From: Brevibacillus gelatini
Lineage (GTDB): Bacteria; Bacillota; Bacilli; Brevibacillales; Brevibacillaceae
NCBI RefSeq assembly: GCF_003710935.1
Contig: NZ_RHHS01000027.1
Coordinates: 62,001 to 126,000 of the forward strand
Length of the DNA: 64,000 bases
Reading direction: 5' to 3'
This document shows, piece after piece, positions 1-7,910 of the stretch. The notes under the pieces were generated by a model that worked only from the letters and a program-made list of their open reading frames with translations, had not been told where the DNA came from and did not search any database. Numbering within the stretch: the first letter of the stretch is position 1; each line of letters starts with the position of its first letter. The position numbers and the translations under genes are program-made.

Positions 1-1
1 A

Positions 2-757
2 GCCAAGGAGGCGTACATAGAGCCGATCAACGCGACCATTAATGCGCATGGAGCCATCGTCCCCGAGAAAAAAGGCCGCAAGCTGGACGAAGCTGCATTT
101 TTGGAACAGTTTTACCAGTATTACTACGGCCAGGGTGCAGCGACCATGCAAGTCACCTGCAAGGAAGTGCATCCGAAGGTGGACAAGGCTCTGCTCAGCC
201 AGGTGCGGAAAAAAGTAATCGGGCAGTACGCCACTTATTTCAACTCGCAAAACAAAAACCGCTCTCACAATATCAAGCTCGCTGCCCAGGCGATCAACAA
301 CTACGTCTTATTTCCCGGGGAAACTTTTTCCTTCAACAAGGTAGTCGGCAAGAGGACGAAGGAAAAAGGCTATTTGCCAGCGCCCATCATCGTCAGGGGC
401 GAGCTTTCCGAAGGGATCGGCGGCGGGATTTGCCAGGTATCCTCGACTTTGTTCAATGCGGTGGACAAGGCGGGACTGCATATCGTGCAGCGTTATTCCC
501 ACAGCAGAAATGTCGCCTATGTGCCCCCCGGCAGGGATGCGACCGTGAGCTGGTACGGCCCGGACTTTGTTTTCCAGAACAAATACGCGTACCCGGTCAT
601 GATCCGCGCCATTGCCGGAAACGGGACGATGTACGTGACAGTGAACTCTTTTCCCGAGATCGAATACGAGCCGCGCCATGTGCCGAGCGTGAGCCAAAAA
701 ACGCCGGAGGAAGGGCCGGCAAGTCCAGAGACGATTACAGAACCAACATTGCCTTGA
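2..757 (+). CDS. VanW family protein, 5'-truncated by the window edge
   Basis: The reading frame is open from the first bases of the window, so the true start lies upstream; a TTG at 101 is internal. The visible 251 residues hold a VanW domain: a conserved NNYVLFPGETFSFN stretch, the GGGICQVSSTLFNA motif and the YGPDFVFQN segment. VanW-domain proteins are secreted or membrane-anchored envelope proteins of unproven biochemistry, named after a vancomycin-resistance accessory gene. Nothing here suggests a resistance cluster. The C-terminal tail is rich in Pro, Glu and Thr and probably disordered. A terminator hairpin overlaps the stop codon. The family call is firm; the function is unknown. Confidence 0.85.
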   Translation, partial: AKEAYIEPINATINAHGAIVPEKKGRKLDEAAFLEQFYQYYYGQGAATMQVTCKEVHPKVDKALLSQVRKKVIGQYATYFNSQNKNRSHNIKLAAQAINNYVLFPGETFSFNKVVGKRTKEKGYLPAPIIVRGELSEGIGGGICQVSSTLFNAVDKAGLHIVQRYSHSRNVAYVPPGRDATVSWYGPDFVFQNKYAYPVMIRAIAGNGTMYVTVNSFPEIEYEPRHVPSVSQKTPEEGPASPETITEPTLP

Positions 758-783
758 AGGGAGCGGGCATGTTGGTTTTTTTA
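741..783 (+). terminator. Rho-independent terminator of the VanW gene
   Basis: Stem AACCAACAT (741-749) pairs with ATGTTGGTT (769-777), extended by a GCC/GGC pairing, and is followed by a T run to 783. The stem begins before the stop codon at 755-757. Confidence 0.75.
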
Positions 784-832
784 CGTGAGCATTTATCTAA
801 TTACCTAGTTAAAATTTAAGCAGAAGAAATAG

Positions 833-861
833 TTGCCACGAAAACAAAAAAGTCGTATAGT
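833..861 (+). promoter_or_regulatory. Sigma-A promoter of the MarR efflux operon
   Basis: TTGCCA at 833-838 and TATAGT at 856-861 are separated by 17 bp. The next gene starts at 917, giving a leader of about 50 nt that contains a palindrome (878-893). Confidence 0.7.
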
Positions 862-877
862 GTTTCCTGTGATAAAA

Positions 878-893
878 ATTTCGTGCCCGAAAT
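878..893 (+). promoter_or_regulatory. Palindromic operator candidate for the MarR regulator
   Basis: ATTTCG-TGCC-CGAAAT is a perfect 6-4-6 inverted repeat between the -10 box and the RBS. This is the position expected for an autoregulatory MarR site. Binding is inferred. Confidence 0.5.
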
Positions 894-916
894 ATTAGGT
901 AGGAAAGGAGTGTATC

Positions 917-1345
917 ATGAACAAGCCTCTGCATATTCGGGATTTGCTGAAGCGTCTGAACAAGACGTTTACGACGATGGCGACGAAGGAGCTGAGCAAG
1001 TACGGCTTGACGGTTCCCCAGCTGATGGTCATCCGGCAAATCCACTGCGATCCGAAGACAATCGGCCAGATCAGCAAGGCTGTCGATCTGTCGTACAGCA
1101 CCGTTTCCGGCATTATTGATCGGCTGGAGCGGGAGCAGCTGGTCGAGCGTGTGCGCGATGACAAGGATCGCCGCGTCGTCTGGATTCGAAAGACGGAGAA
1201 GATTACCGAACTGTTTGCCAAGGTGGACTTATTTTCAGAGGAATTTTACAAGCGTATTTTCGACGGTTTTTCGGAAGAAGACCTGGACGGCATTATTTAC
1301 TCCATGGAAACGCTGATTGCGAAACTAGAAGAGAGAGAAAGCTGA
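917..1345 (+). CDS. MarR family transcriptional regulator
   Basis: This 142-residue protein has the size and winged-helix layout of MarR regulators. The recognition region reads ISKAVDLSYSTVSGIIDRLE (about 57-76), followed by the wing with the conserved basic DKDRR at about 83-87. The start is supported by a GGAAAGGAG box just upstream. It is first in an operon with two adaptor proteins and an MFS pump (10, 6 and 13 bp gaps), so it most likely represses this efflux operon until a toxic ligand releases it. Order and sizes resemble the B. subtilis yhbI-yhbJ-yhcA region (from memory). The ligand is unknown. Confidence 0.88.
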   Translation: MNKPLHIRDLLKRLNKTFTTMATKELSKYGLTVPQLMVIRQIHCDPKTIGQISKAVDLSYSTVSGIIDRLEREQLVERVRDDKDRRVVWIRKTEKITELFAKVDLFSEEFYKRIFDGFSEEDLDGIIYSMETLIAKLEERES

Positions 1346-1354
1346 GGAGAAATC

Positions 1355-2014
1355 ATGAAGCGAAAACTGGTATTGTATGTCATCCTGCTTCTGTTTGTCG
1401 CAGGGGGCGGGGGCATCGGTTACTACTACTGGTATCAGGGGGAACATTACGTGACGACGCAGGATGCCAGAGTGGCAGGAGACATTTATCGGGTCATGCC
1501 CAAAATGACAGGCAAGCTGATTGCGCTTACGGTCAAAGAAGGCGACACAGTCGTAGCCGACCAGATCATTGGGCAGCAAGACACGACCAACGTCGCGACA
1601 AATCAATTGGAAAACAGTTTGCTGCGCTCCCCGATCACCGGTACCGTCATCAAAACGCAAGCGAAGGAAGGCGAGATTGTTTCTACGGGACAATCTGTAG
1701 CGCTGGTGATTGACGAGAGCAAACTGTACATCTCCGCCAACATGGAAGAAACGGAGATCCAGCGCTTGAAACTGGGACAAAAGGTCGAATTTACGCTGGA
1801 TGCCTACCCTGGCAAAAAGCTGACTGGCCATCTGACAGAGATCGGAAAAGCAACCAACTCCACTTTTTCGCTGATGCCAGCCGTAAACACAAGCGGGAAC
1901 TTCACCAAAGTCACCCAGCGAATTCCGATTAAAATTGCCATTGACGACACAGCAGGTGTTCATTTGGCTGCCGGTTTGAACGCCGAGATCAAAGTGCGAG
2001 TGAAGGAGATGTAA
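1355..2014 (+). CDS. Short HlyD/EmrA-like membrane-fusion protein (YhbJ type)
   Basis: This 219-residue adaptor has one N-terminal membrane anchor (about 5-24), then an EmrA-like TTQDARVAGDIYRVMPKMTG start of the barrel/lipoyl region. A second lipoyl half follows (RSPITGTVIKTQAKEGEIV, about 91-109) and then a beta-barrel. The long coiled-coil hairpin normally inserted between the lipoyl halves of EmrA is missing: the halves are joined by only about 25 residues. It lies 6 bp before a second, full-length adaptor. In Gram-positives such proteins assist MFS or ABC pumps at the outer face of the membrane. How two adaptors share one pump is not known. Confidence 0.82.
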   Translation: MKRKLVLYVILLLFVAGGGGIGYYYWYQGEHYVTTQDARVAGDIYRVMPKMTGKLIALTVKEGDTVVADQIIGQQDTTNVATNQLENSLLRSPITGTVIKTQAKEGEIVSTGQSVALVIDESKLYISANMEETEIQRLKLGQKVEFTLDAYPGKKLTGHLTEIGKATNSTFSLMPAVNTSGNFTKVTQRIPIKIAIDDTAGVHLAAGLNAEIKVRVKEM

Positions 2015-2020
2015 TCTGGC

Positions 2021-3250
2021 ATGAAAAAGACAGCACAATGGAAATCGATGGCGGCCGTGATGATGGCGATCTCGCTCATGACTGCAGGCTGCAGTGATAC
2101 ATCTTCTGCCTCGTCCCAAGAAGAAAACGTCCCGGTTGTGAAGACGTGGAAAGTCGCGTCTGCGCAATCCGGCCTCATTGCCAGCGGGAAAATTATCGCT
2201 GCGGATGAGATTCAGGTCGTCTCCAAAGTATCCGGCAAGGTAGCGAGCGTCAACGCCCAGGAAGGCTCTGTCGTCAAGGCAGGGGATGTTCTGGTGACGC
2301 TGGAAGCGGCAGACTACCAGCAGCAAATCAACCAGGCGCAAGCCGCGATTGCCGGAGCAAACGCCAAGCTGCGCGATACAAAAGCAGGGGCGCGCGACGA
2401 GCAGCTCACCCAACTGGCAAGTGTCGTGACGCAAGCACAGGCAGGTTTGAAAGTAGCAGAGAGCAACTACAACCGGATGAAAGCGTTGTTTGACGCAGGA
2501 GCGCTGTCCCAGGCGGAACTGGAAAAAGTTTCGCTCGAATTGGAAAAGGCGCGCACGGGTCTGGAGCAGGCGCAGGCGCAGTACGATCTGGCGAAAGCGG
2601 GCCCGACTGCAGATACTGTCGCTGCCCTGCAAGCAGAAGTAAGCCGTCTCAATTCCAGCCTGGAAATGGCAAAAAGCAGCTACGAGAACACCATCATCCG
2701 CGCGCCCATCAGCGGGATCGTCGCAAAGCGCTCGATAGATCCGGGCGAGATGGCGACAGCAGGCGCGCCGCTTCTGGTTTTGGTCAATATGGCGGACGTG
2801 AAGGTAGAGGCGAGCGTCCCGCAAGATCAGATCAACAATGTCAAAGTAGGCTCTACGGTTGACGTAAAAGTAGGCAGTCTGGGCGGCAAGGTTTTGCAAG
2901 GAACAGTGGAGTTCGTCTCCCCGGTTTCTGACGCCAACAGCAGCTCGTTCCCGATCAAGGTCAAAGTGAGCAACCAGGAAGGGCTGCTGCGCGCAGGGAT
3001 GGTAGCAGAGGTCGTGCTGCAAGGTCAGGCCAGCCAAGGGCTGAAAGTACCAAGCTCGGCAGTTCTCGCAAAAGATAACAAGCATTACATTTACACCGTG
3101 GACAATGATGTCGTCCATCAGGTGGAGGTTTCGGTAGACAACTCGAGCGGTGAATGGACAACCGTCACGCAAGGTGTCAAAGACAACGATCAGATTGTGC
3201 TGAATCCGACAGATCAATTGTCCGAGGGCACCAAGGTAATCGCAAACTAA
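2021..3250 (+). CDS. Efflux adaptor lipoprotein, RND/HlyD type
   Basis: This 409-residue periplasmic-adaptor-like protein has a lipoprotein signal peptide with lipobox LMTAGC near residue 25, so it is probably lipid-anchored on the outer membrane face. A lipoyl half follows (ISGKVASVNAQEGSVVKAGD type, about 65-85), then a long Ala/Gln/Glu-rich alpha-helical hairpin (about 100-215). The second lipoyl half (RAPISGIVAKRSIDPGEM, about 227-244) and beta-barrel/membrane-proximal domains complete the fold. It sits between a hairpin-less adaptor and an MFS pump in the same operon. RND-type adaptors are usually paired with ABC or RND permeases, so pairing with an MFS pump is unusual. Confidence 0.85.
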   Translation: MKKTAQWKSMAAVMMAISLMTAGCSDTSSASSQEENVPVVKTWKVASAQSGLIASGKIIAADEIQVVSKVSGKVASVNAQEGSVVKAGDVLVTLEAADYQQQINQAQAAIAGANAKLRDTKAGARDEQLTQLASVVTQAQAGLKVAESNYNRMKALFDAGALSQAELEKVSLELEKARTGLEQAQAQYDLAKAGPTADTVAALQAEVSRLNSSLEMAKSSYENTIIRAPISGIVAKRSIDPGEMATAGAPLLVLVNMADVKVEASVPQDQINNVKVGSTVDVKVGSLGGKVLQGTVEFVSPVSDANSSSFPIKVKVSNQEGLLRAGMVAEVVLQGQASQGLKVPSSAVLAKDNKHYIYTVDNDVVHQVEVSVDNSSGEWTTVTQGVKDNDQIVLNPTDQLSEGTKVIAN

Positions 3251-3263
3251 CGGGGGTGATGGC

Positions 3264-4832
3264 ATGGCGGAAGCGGTGGCACAGCGGGAGGATAAAGGCG
3301 GCAGCATGTGGCTGTCCCTGATGGCGATCCTCTCGGGAACCTTCGTTGCGATTTTGAATAACAGTTTGATTAACGTTGCCCTGCCCACCATGGTCAGCAT
3401 ATTTGGCTCCACGACAGAGACCATGCAATGGGTTTTGACGGGCTACATGCTGGCAAATGCCGTCATGATTCCGATGAGCGGCTCGTTGTCAGCCAAATTT
3501 GGGTCGAAAAAAATATTTGTTCTGTCGCTTGCGGCATTTACGATTTCTTCCGTCCTCTGTGCGCTCGCCTGGAGCGATGCTTCCCTGATTGCCTTCCGCG
3601 TCGTGCAGGGGGTGAGTGGCGGGATGATTATGCCAATTGGGATGTCGATGATTTACATGATCGTCCCGCGCGAAAAGATCGGAATGGCACTCGGGATTTT
3701 CGGGATTGCCTCGATGACCGCGCCCGCGCTGGGGCCGACTCTGGGCGGGTACCTCATCGAATTTTTGAGCTGGCAGTTTTTGTTTTTGATCGGGGTTCCG
3801 TTCGGGATTTTTGCCGTAATCATGAGTATGGTTCTGCTCAAGGAAACGCCGAAAAAGCCGGAGCTGAAGTTCGACTACCCCGGGGCTATCCTGGCGATTG
3901 CCGGCTTTGGTGCGCTCCTGCTCGCTTTCAGCAAAGGGCAGGCAGAGGGCTGGACGTCGTTTTACATCGTCAGTCTGTTTTTCGTGGCGATCATGTGCCT
4001 GGCGCTGTTCGTTTGGGTGGAGCTGGGAAAAGAACAACCGCTGCTTGATTTGCGGTTGCTGAAAATTCCTGTATTTTCCATCAGTATCGTGACTTCCGGC
4101 TTTGTCATGATGGGGATGATGGGCGGGATTTTCCTGATGCCGATCTTTTTGCAAAACATCCAGGGGATGACGGCGATGGAGTCGGGGATTTTGCTGATGC
4201 CGCAATCGATTGCGATGGCATTGATGATGCCGATCAGCGGCAAACTGATGGACAAGTACGGCATCGGCCCGATCGGTCTGGTCGGACTGACGATCATGAC
4301 GGTTACGACCTATGAGCTGCACAATCTCGCCGCAGACAGCATGCACTCCTGGATGAACATGATTTTGACCATCCGCGGGATCGGGATCGGGCTGTGCATG
4401 ATGACGCTGTCCACTGTCGGGATGAACGCCGTGCCGCGCACGAGTGTCGGGGATGCTTCCCCTCTTTCCAACGTGCTGCGTCAGGTGATGAGCTCGTTTG
4501 CGATTGCGATTTTGACGGTTATCATGCAGGCTCGCCAAAATTTTCACATGGCGTCCATTGCCGACAATCTCAATCCGGATTTGGCGACGCAGTTTATCAG
4601 CGGCATTTCCGGCATGTATGCGCAGGTGGGGGTAGATGCGGCGAGCGCTTCGGGAGGGGCGAGTACAGTCCTGTACGGGATGATGGCGAAGGAAGCGCTG
4701 GTGCGAGGGATTGGGGATACGTTCCTCGTCTCTGTCATTCCGATTGCGCTTTCGATTCCGCTTTTGTACTTTTTGCATCAAAAACCCAAGCAAAAGCCGC
4801 AGGCGCCTGAGCAGCAAAAGGCGGCTGCCTGA
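3264..4832 (+). CDS. DHA2 family MFS multidrug efflux transporter (EmrB/QacA type)
   Basis: The 522-residue polytopic protein has about 14 predicted membrane segments, the DHA2 number. Typical motifs are visible: the loop-2-3 motif (GSLSAKFGSKKIF, about 73-85), the segment-4 RVVQGVSGGMIMPIG and motif C in segment 5 (ALGPTLGGYL). It is a proton-driven exporter of hydrophobic drugs or related compounds. It is last in the MarR-adaptor-adaptor-pump operon, follows the second adaptor by 13 bp, and is closed by a terminator. Substrates cannot be read from sequence. Confidence 0.92.
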   Translation: MAEAVAQREDKGGSMWLSLMAILSGTFVAILNNSLINVALPTMVSIFGSTTETMQWVLTGYMLANAVMIPMSGSLSAKFGSKKIFVLSLAAFTISSVLCALAWSDASLIAFRVVQGVSGGMIMPIGMSMIYMIVPREKIGMALGIFGIASMTAPALGPTLGGYLIEFLSWQFLFLIGVPFGIFAVIMSMVLLKETPKKPELKFDYPGAILAIAGFGALLLAFSKGQAEGWTSFYIVSLFFVAIMCLALFVWVELGKEQPLLDLRLLKIPVFSISIVTSGFVMMGMMGGIFLMPIFLQNIQGMTAMESGILLMPQSIAMALMMPISGKLMDKYGIGPIGLVGLTIMTVTTYELHNLAADSMHSWMNMILTIRGIGIGLCMMTLSTVGMNAVPRTSVGDASPLSNVLRQVMSSFAIAILTVIMQARQNFHMASIADNLNPDLATQFISGISGMYAQVGVDAASASGGASTVLYGMMAKEALVRGIGDTFLVSVIPIALSIPLLYFLHQKPKQKPQAPEQQKAAA

Positions 4833-4847
4833 AATGTAAAGCGAAAG

Positions 4848-4893
4848 GGTCACTCTGCAAGCCTCATTTTGGGCGGTGGGAGTGACCCTTCTT
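4848..4893 (+). terminator. Terminator of the efflux operon
   Basis: GGGTCACTC (4848-4856) pairs perfectly with GAGTGACCC (4880-4888), followed by TTCTTT. Confidence 0.75.
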
Positions 4894-4957
4894 TCATATA
4901 TGTATGGTTGCGTGGGCTGACTGCTGGAAAAAGATGTGGATCGTGGCTGCAGGGGAG

Positions 4958-5047
4958 GGAGGAAACAGGAGAAACCGCTGCAGGTGCTTGGGACCCTGGC
5001 GGGGTAGGAGTCCCAAAGACCTTTCGCTTGTTTCTCCTGTTTCCTCC
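4958..5047. repeat. 90-nt intergenic palindrome with a nested hairpin
   Basis: An 18-bp perfect inverted repeat has arms at 4958-4975 and 5030-5047. Its interior carries a second hairpin: TTGGGAC at 4988-4994 pairs with GTCCCAA at 5010-5016. There is no T run, so it is not a classic terminator. It lies between two convergent genes and has the form of a mobile palindromic repeat (REP/MITE-like) or structured RNA. No second copy was noticed in this window. Confidence 0.6.
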
Positions 5048-5068
5048 ACGAGCTGTTTCTGGCGGTCG

Positions 5069-5209
5069 TTAAGACAAAACCTTCCACAACCAGTACACAA
5101 TTCTTCCTACAATATAACCAAGCAAAATCGTCCAGCCGATCTTTGCCCAGACGTTCAAGCCTTTTACAAATTCACGCAAGCTTTTTCGGGGTTGGGGGTG
5201 CTTGTTCAC
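5069..5209 (-). CDS. Small single-pass membrane protein (46 aa), hypothetical
   Basis: A GTG start at 5209 is preceded at good spacing by AAAGGAG. The 46-residue product is basic at the N-terminus (NKHPQPRKS) and has one hydrophobic segment (WTILLGYIVGRIVYWLW). Its first 38 nt overlap the end of the DMT permease gene in another frame, which suggests translational coupling. I do not recognise the family. Length and the RBS-start pair favour a real gene, but there is no homology support. Confidence 0.45.
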   Translation of the reverse strand: MNKHPQPRKSLREFVKGLNVWAKIGWTILLGYIVGRIVYWLWKVLS

Positions 5210-6116
5210 CTTGAGACACTCCTTTTGCTGGTTGGTTATAGCGAATAAACACATAAATTCCGGCAATGATTATCAGCCCGCCGACCCATTGCGGTACGGT
5301 TACAACTTCCCCCAGGATGAAGTAAGCCAATATCGCCGTTCCAATCGGTTCTCCCAGGATACCCATGGAAATCGTGGTCGTATTCAACCATTTGATGACC
5401 CAGTTAAAAATTGAGTGGCCGAGCAGGGTCGGAAACAGCGCGAGGCAGAAAAACCAGCCCCAGTCCTGGGCAGGGTAGCCGACGAGCGGGTAGCCCAAGA
5501 CGAGGTCGTACGCGACCAGGATCACGCTCGTCGCCGTGTAGACGACCAGTGTGTAGGTAAAGGAAGACATGTGCTGGCGAATGTATTGGCCGACCAGCCA
5601 GTAGCCGGTGACGGTCATCGCTCCGAGCAAGGCGAGCGCGTCGCCCAGCAGAGCCATGCCTCCGACCTGAAAATCTCCCCAGCCAATGACGAAGCTGCCT
5701 GCGATGGCGAGCAATCCGCCTGTGAGTGCAAGCAGCCGCACGCGCTCCCCGAAAAAGAAGTAACCGCCGATAAAGGCAAATAAGGGCTGCAACGTTACCA
5801 GCACGGTTGAGCTGGCGACAGACGTGTAGTTCAACGACTCGAACCACAACAGAAAATGGCTGGCCAAAAATGCCCCGGACAATAGACAGAGTAGCCACAC
5901 TTTTTTGCCCATGCTTCCGATCTCCGCCAGAGCGCCGCGATTCCAGAGCAAAAACGGCAGCGTCAGGACGACGGAAAAAATCAGCCGATACGTGGCAACA
6001 ATCGGCGCAGGCGCGCTGGACAGCTTGACGAAAATCGCGGACGTGGAGACGGCGATTACACCGATGACAAGAGCCAGATACGGGGGAAACAACGGCTTTT
6101 CCAATGGTTGATTCAT
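5172..6116 (-). CDS. EamA/DMT family transporter
   Basis: This 314-residue protein has ten predicted membrane helices arranged as two EamA repeats. The first is about 12-145 (AIFVKLSSAPAPIVATYRLI opening) and the second about 160-300 (ending in VGGLIIIAGIYVFI). EamA permeases export or exchange amino acids, nucleobases or other small metabolites; the substrate here is unknown. The C-terminal tail is short and polar (PTPKKLA). A 46-residue small ORF overlaps its 3' end. A promoter is visible at 6163-6191. Confidence 0.88.
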   Translation of the reverse strand: MNQPLEKPLFPPYLALVIGVIAVSTSAIFVKLSSAPAPIVATYRLIFSVVLTLPFLLWNRGALAEIGSMGKKVWLLCLLSGAFLASHFLLWFESLNYTSVASSTVLVTLQPLFAFIGGYFFFGERVRLLALTGGLLAIAGSFVIGWGDFQVGGMALLGDALALLGAMTVTGYWLVGQYIRQHMSSFTYTLVVYTATSVILVAYDLVLGYPLVGYPAQDWGWFFCLALFPTLLGHSIFNWVIKWLNTTTISMGILGEPIGTAILAYFILGEVVTVPQWVGGLIIIAGIYVFIRYNQPAKGVSQGEQAPPTPKKLA

Positions 6117-6162
6117 GTGAGCACCTTCTTAAAAATGTCGGCTAAAAGTCACGATTTGTTCT

Positions 6163-6191
6163 ATTGTACCGTTCGCCTGAAAAATTCACAA
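6163..6191 (-). promoter_or_regulatory. Sigma-A promoter of the EamA gene
   Basis: On the minus strand TTGTGA (6191-6186) and TACAAT (6168-6163) are 17 bp apart, about 45 bp before the start codon. Confidence 0.6.
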
Positions 6192-6248
6192 TCTTATGCT
6201 TACCAAACTGCCTGAAAGGTTTTTTTTCGATCAGGCAATCCTACAGGC

Positions 6249-7001
6249 ATGAGATACTTGCATTCTTTTTTTCGCATCGTCGTTTTGTTGCTCTTGCTCG
6301 TGTGCATGCCTGCCCGAACAGAAGCGATCCCGCTGACCCCCATCCACATTCTGATCGACGTCGGCCACGGCGGGGTGGACTCCGGCACCTCTTACGGCAA
6401 CCTGTATGAAAAAGACATCAACCTGCAAATCGCCAAGCGCCTGTACGAGCAACTGACCAGGGCAGGGTTCAGCGTAGCGCTGAATCGGTACGAAGACATC
6501 GCGCTTAGCGACGACAACCGCTGGCTGGGCATTCGCTCCCGGCATCTCCGCGATCTGGCCCAGCGCAAAAACCTGGCGAAAGAAATCGTGCCGCAAATGA
6601 TGCTGAGCCTGCATGTGAACTGGTCGAGTGACACAAGGCAGCGCGGACCTGTCGTGATTTACCAGAGCAATGAACAGAGCTTTATGCTTGCCGACTTGCT
6701 GCAAGACTCGCTGAATCGGATGGCGAACACGAACATCAAGCCGGTGAAGGGCAAGACGTACTATATGCTGCGGCACAGCTACTGTCCGTCGGTCATCGTG
6801 GAGATGGGGTTTATCAGCAACGCTTCTGACCGTGCAATGCTGACCAATCCTGCGTCACAAGAAAAAATCGCTCAGGCCATCAAAGAGGCCGTGAGCGCGT
6901 ACGTGATCCTGACAGGCAATCTGAAAATGGACACGCCAACAGATGAAAGCTGGTGGCAAGAGCCATTGATTCAACAGATCAATGGCCGACTTGACGAATA
7001 A
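6249..7001 (+). CDS. N-acetylmuramoyl-L-alanine amidase, CwlD-like
   Basis: The 250-residue protein has a signal peptide (about 1-25, cut near TEA) and an Amidase_3 domain. The zinc ligands expected for the fold are visible: His in DVGHGG (about 38), Glu in LYEKDINL (about 53) and His in MLSLHVN (about 119). The catalytic Glu is in VIVEMGF (about 181). It cleaves the MurNAc-L-Ala bond of peptidoglycan outside the cell. CwlD-type enzymes make muramic lactam in the spore cortex, which fits a spore former but is not proven by sequence. The RBS is weak (ACAGG). The 3' end overlaps the convergent deacetylase gene by 23 nt. Confidence 0.88.
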   Translation: MRYLHSFFRIVVLLLLLVCMPARTEAIPLTPIHILIDVGHGGVDSGTSYGNLYEKDINLQIAKRLYEQLTRAGFSVALNRYEDIALSDDNRWLGIRSRHLRDLAQRKNLAKEIVPQMMLSLHVNWSSDTRQRGPVVIYQSNEQSFMLADLLQDSLNRMANTNIKPVKGKTYYMLRHSYCPSVIVEMGFISNASDRAMLTNPASQEKIAQAIKEAVSAYVILTGNLKMDTPTDESWWQEPLIQQINGRLDE

Positions 7002-7770
7002 GCTGGGAAATGGTCACAAATTCGGCCTCCTTCTGAATCCGCGGGATGTACTGGCGCAGAACGGAGGCTGTTTTTTTGCCCGGCGGCCCGACGTGCCCGA
7101 TTGCGATGCAGAGCGGGTGGTTGTCGATCAACTTGCATATTTTTTCCATCTGTCTGGTGATGTGCGGGACCGAGTATTCGTCATCAAGAAAAACCCGATT
7201 TTCGAGGTACGGCACGCCCATCTCCGCAGCGATTTTGCCTGCCACGCTTTTGTCTGTCGTCTTGCTGTCCAGGTATATGAGACCGCGCTTTTTGACCACA
7301 CTCATGATGATTCGCATAATGCGCTCGTCAGCCGTCACCTTGGAGCCCATATGGTTGTTTATCCCGATGGCGTGTGGCACGTCGTCAATCGCTTTTTCGA
7401 CCCGCTGGCGAATTTCTTCATCGGACAGATCGGTCGTAATGGCACCTGGCCCGAGCCACGAGCGTTTGCCCTTGACAGGCTCCATCGGCATGTGGACGAA
7501 CACGTCGTGCCCTTTTTTGTGGGCAAGCTCCGCGTCCTGCTTCGTGCTTGGCATAAACGGCATGACCGCGACAGTCAGCGGCACGGGCAAATTCAGCATT
7601 TCCTCTGTTCCTGCCATGTTGTTGCCAAAATCGTCGATGACAAAGGCCACCAGATTTTTCGGTTTTGGCGGTAAAGGAGAAGCGGTGTCGCCTTGGGCCG
7701 CTGCCCACGATAGAGGGAAGCAAAAAAGCAGGATAGCAAGTACGAGCGGAAGTCTTTTCAGCAAATACAC
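6979..7770 (-). CDS. Divergent polysaccharide deacetylase family protein (YibQ/DUF610-like)
   Basis: The 263-residue protein begins at a GTG with an AAGGAGG box 6 nt upstream and has a signal peptide (about 1-25). The domain shows motifs of the divergent polysaccharide deacetylase family: VIDDFGNN (about 44-51), HMPMEP (about 94-99), NNHMGSK (about 138-144) and YLDSKTTDKS (about 171-180). These proteins share the NodB-like barrel, but their substrate is not established. It is convergent with the cell-wall amidase, consistent with an envelope role. It lies upstream of and divergent from polA. Confidence 0.85.
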   Translation of the reverse strand: MYLLKRLPLVLAILLFCFPLSWAAAQGDTASPLPPKPKNLVAFVIDDFGNNMAGTEEMLNLPVPLTVAVMPFMPSTKQDAELAHKKGHDVFVHMPMEPVKGKRSWLGPGAITTDLSDEEIRQRVEKAIDDVPHAIGINNHMGSKVTADERIMRIIMSVVKKRGLIYLDSKTTDKSVAGKIAAEMGVPYLENRVFLDDEYSVPHITRQMEKICKLIDNHPLCIAIGHVGPPGKKTASVLRQYIPRIQKEAEFVTISQLIRQVGH

Positions 7771-7910
7771 AGGATCGCCTCCTTGTCCATTTTTTTCATA
7801 GTCTGTTCAACCGCATCCGTGTTTACCCGCATCATCTGCGGCTTGGCTTAGGCGATCGCCCTATGTTACGATAAAAGATAGTAGTTTTGCCACGAGAGGG
7901 GTCGGATTCC

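Noticed and set aside
2-757. Glycopeptide resistance cluster
   Set aside because: The VanW domain alone does not indicate resistance; no vanH, vanA or vanX-type genes are in the window.
1325-3424. Long open frame (699 codons) antisense to the efflux adaptors
   Set aside because: It is the codon-position shadow of three well-supported genes; its translation is low-complexity Arg/Cys/His-rich and matches no family.
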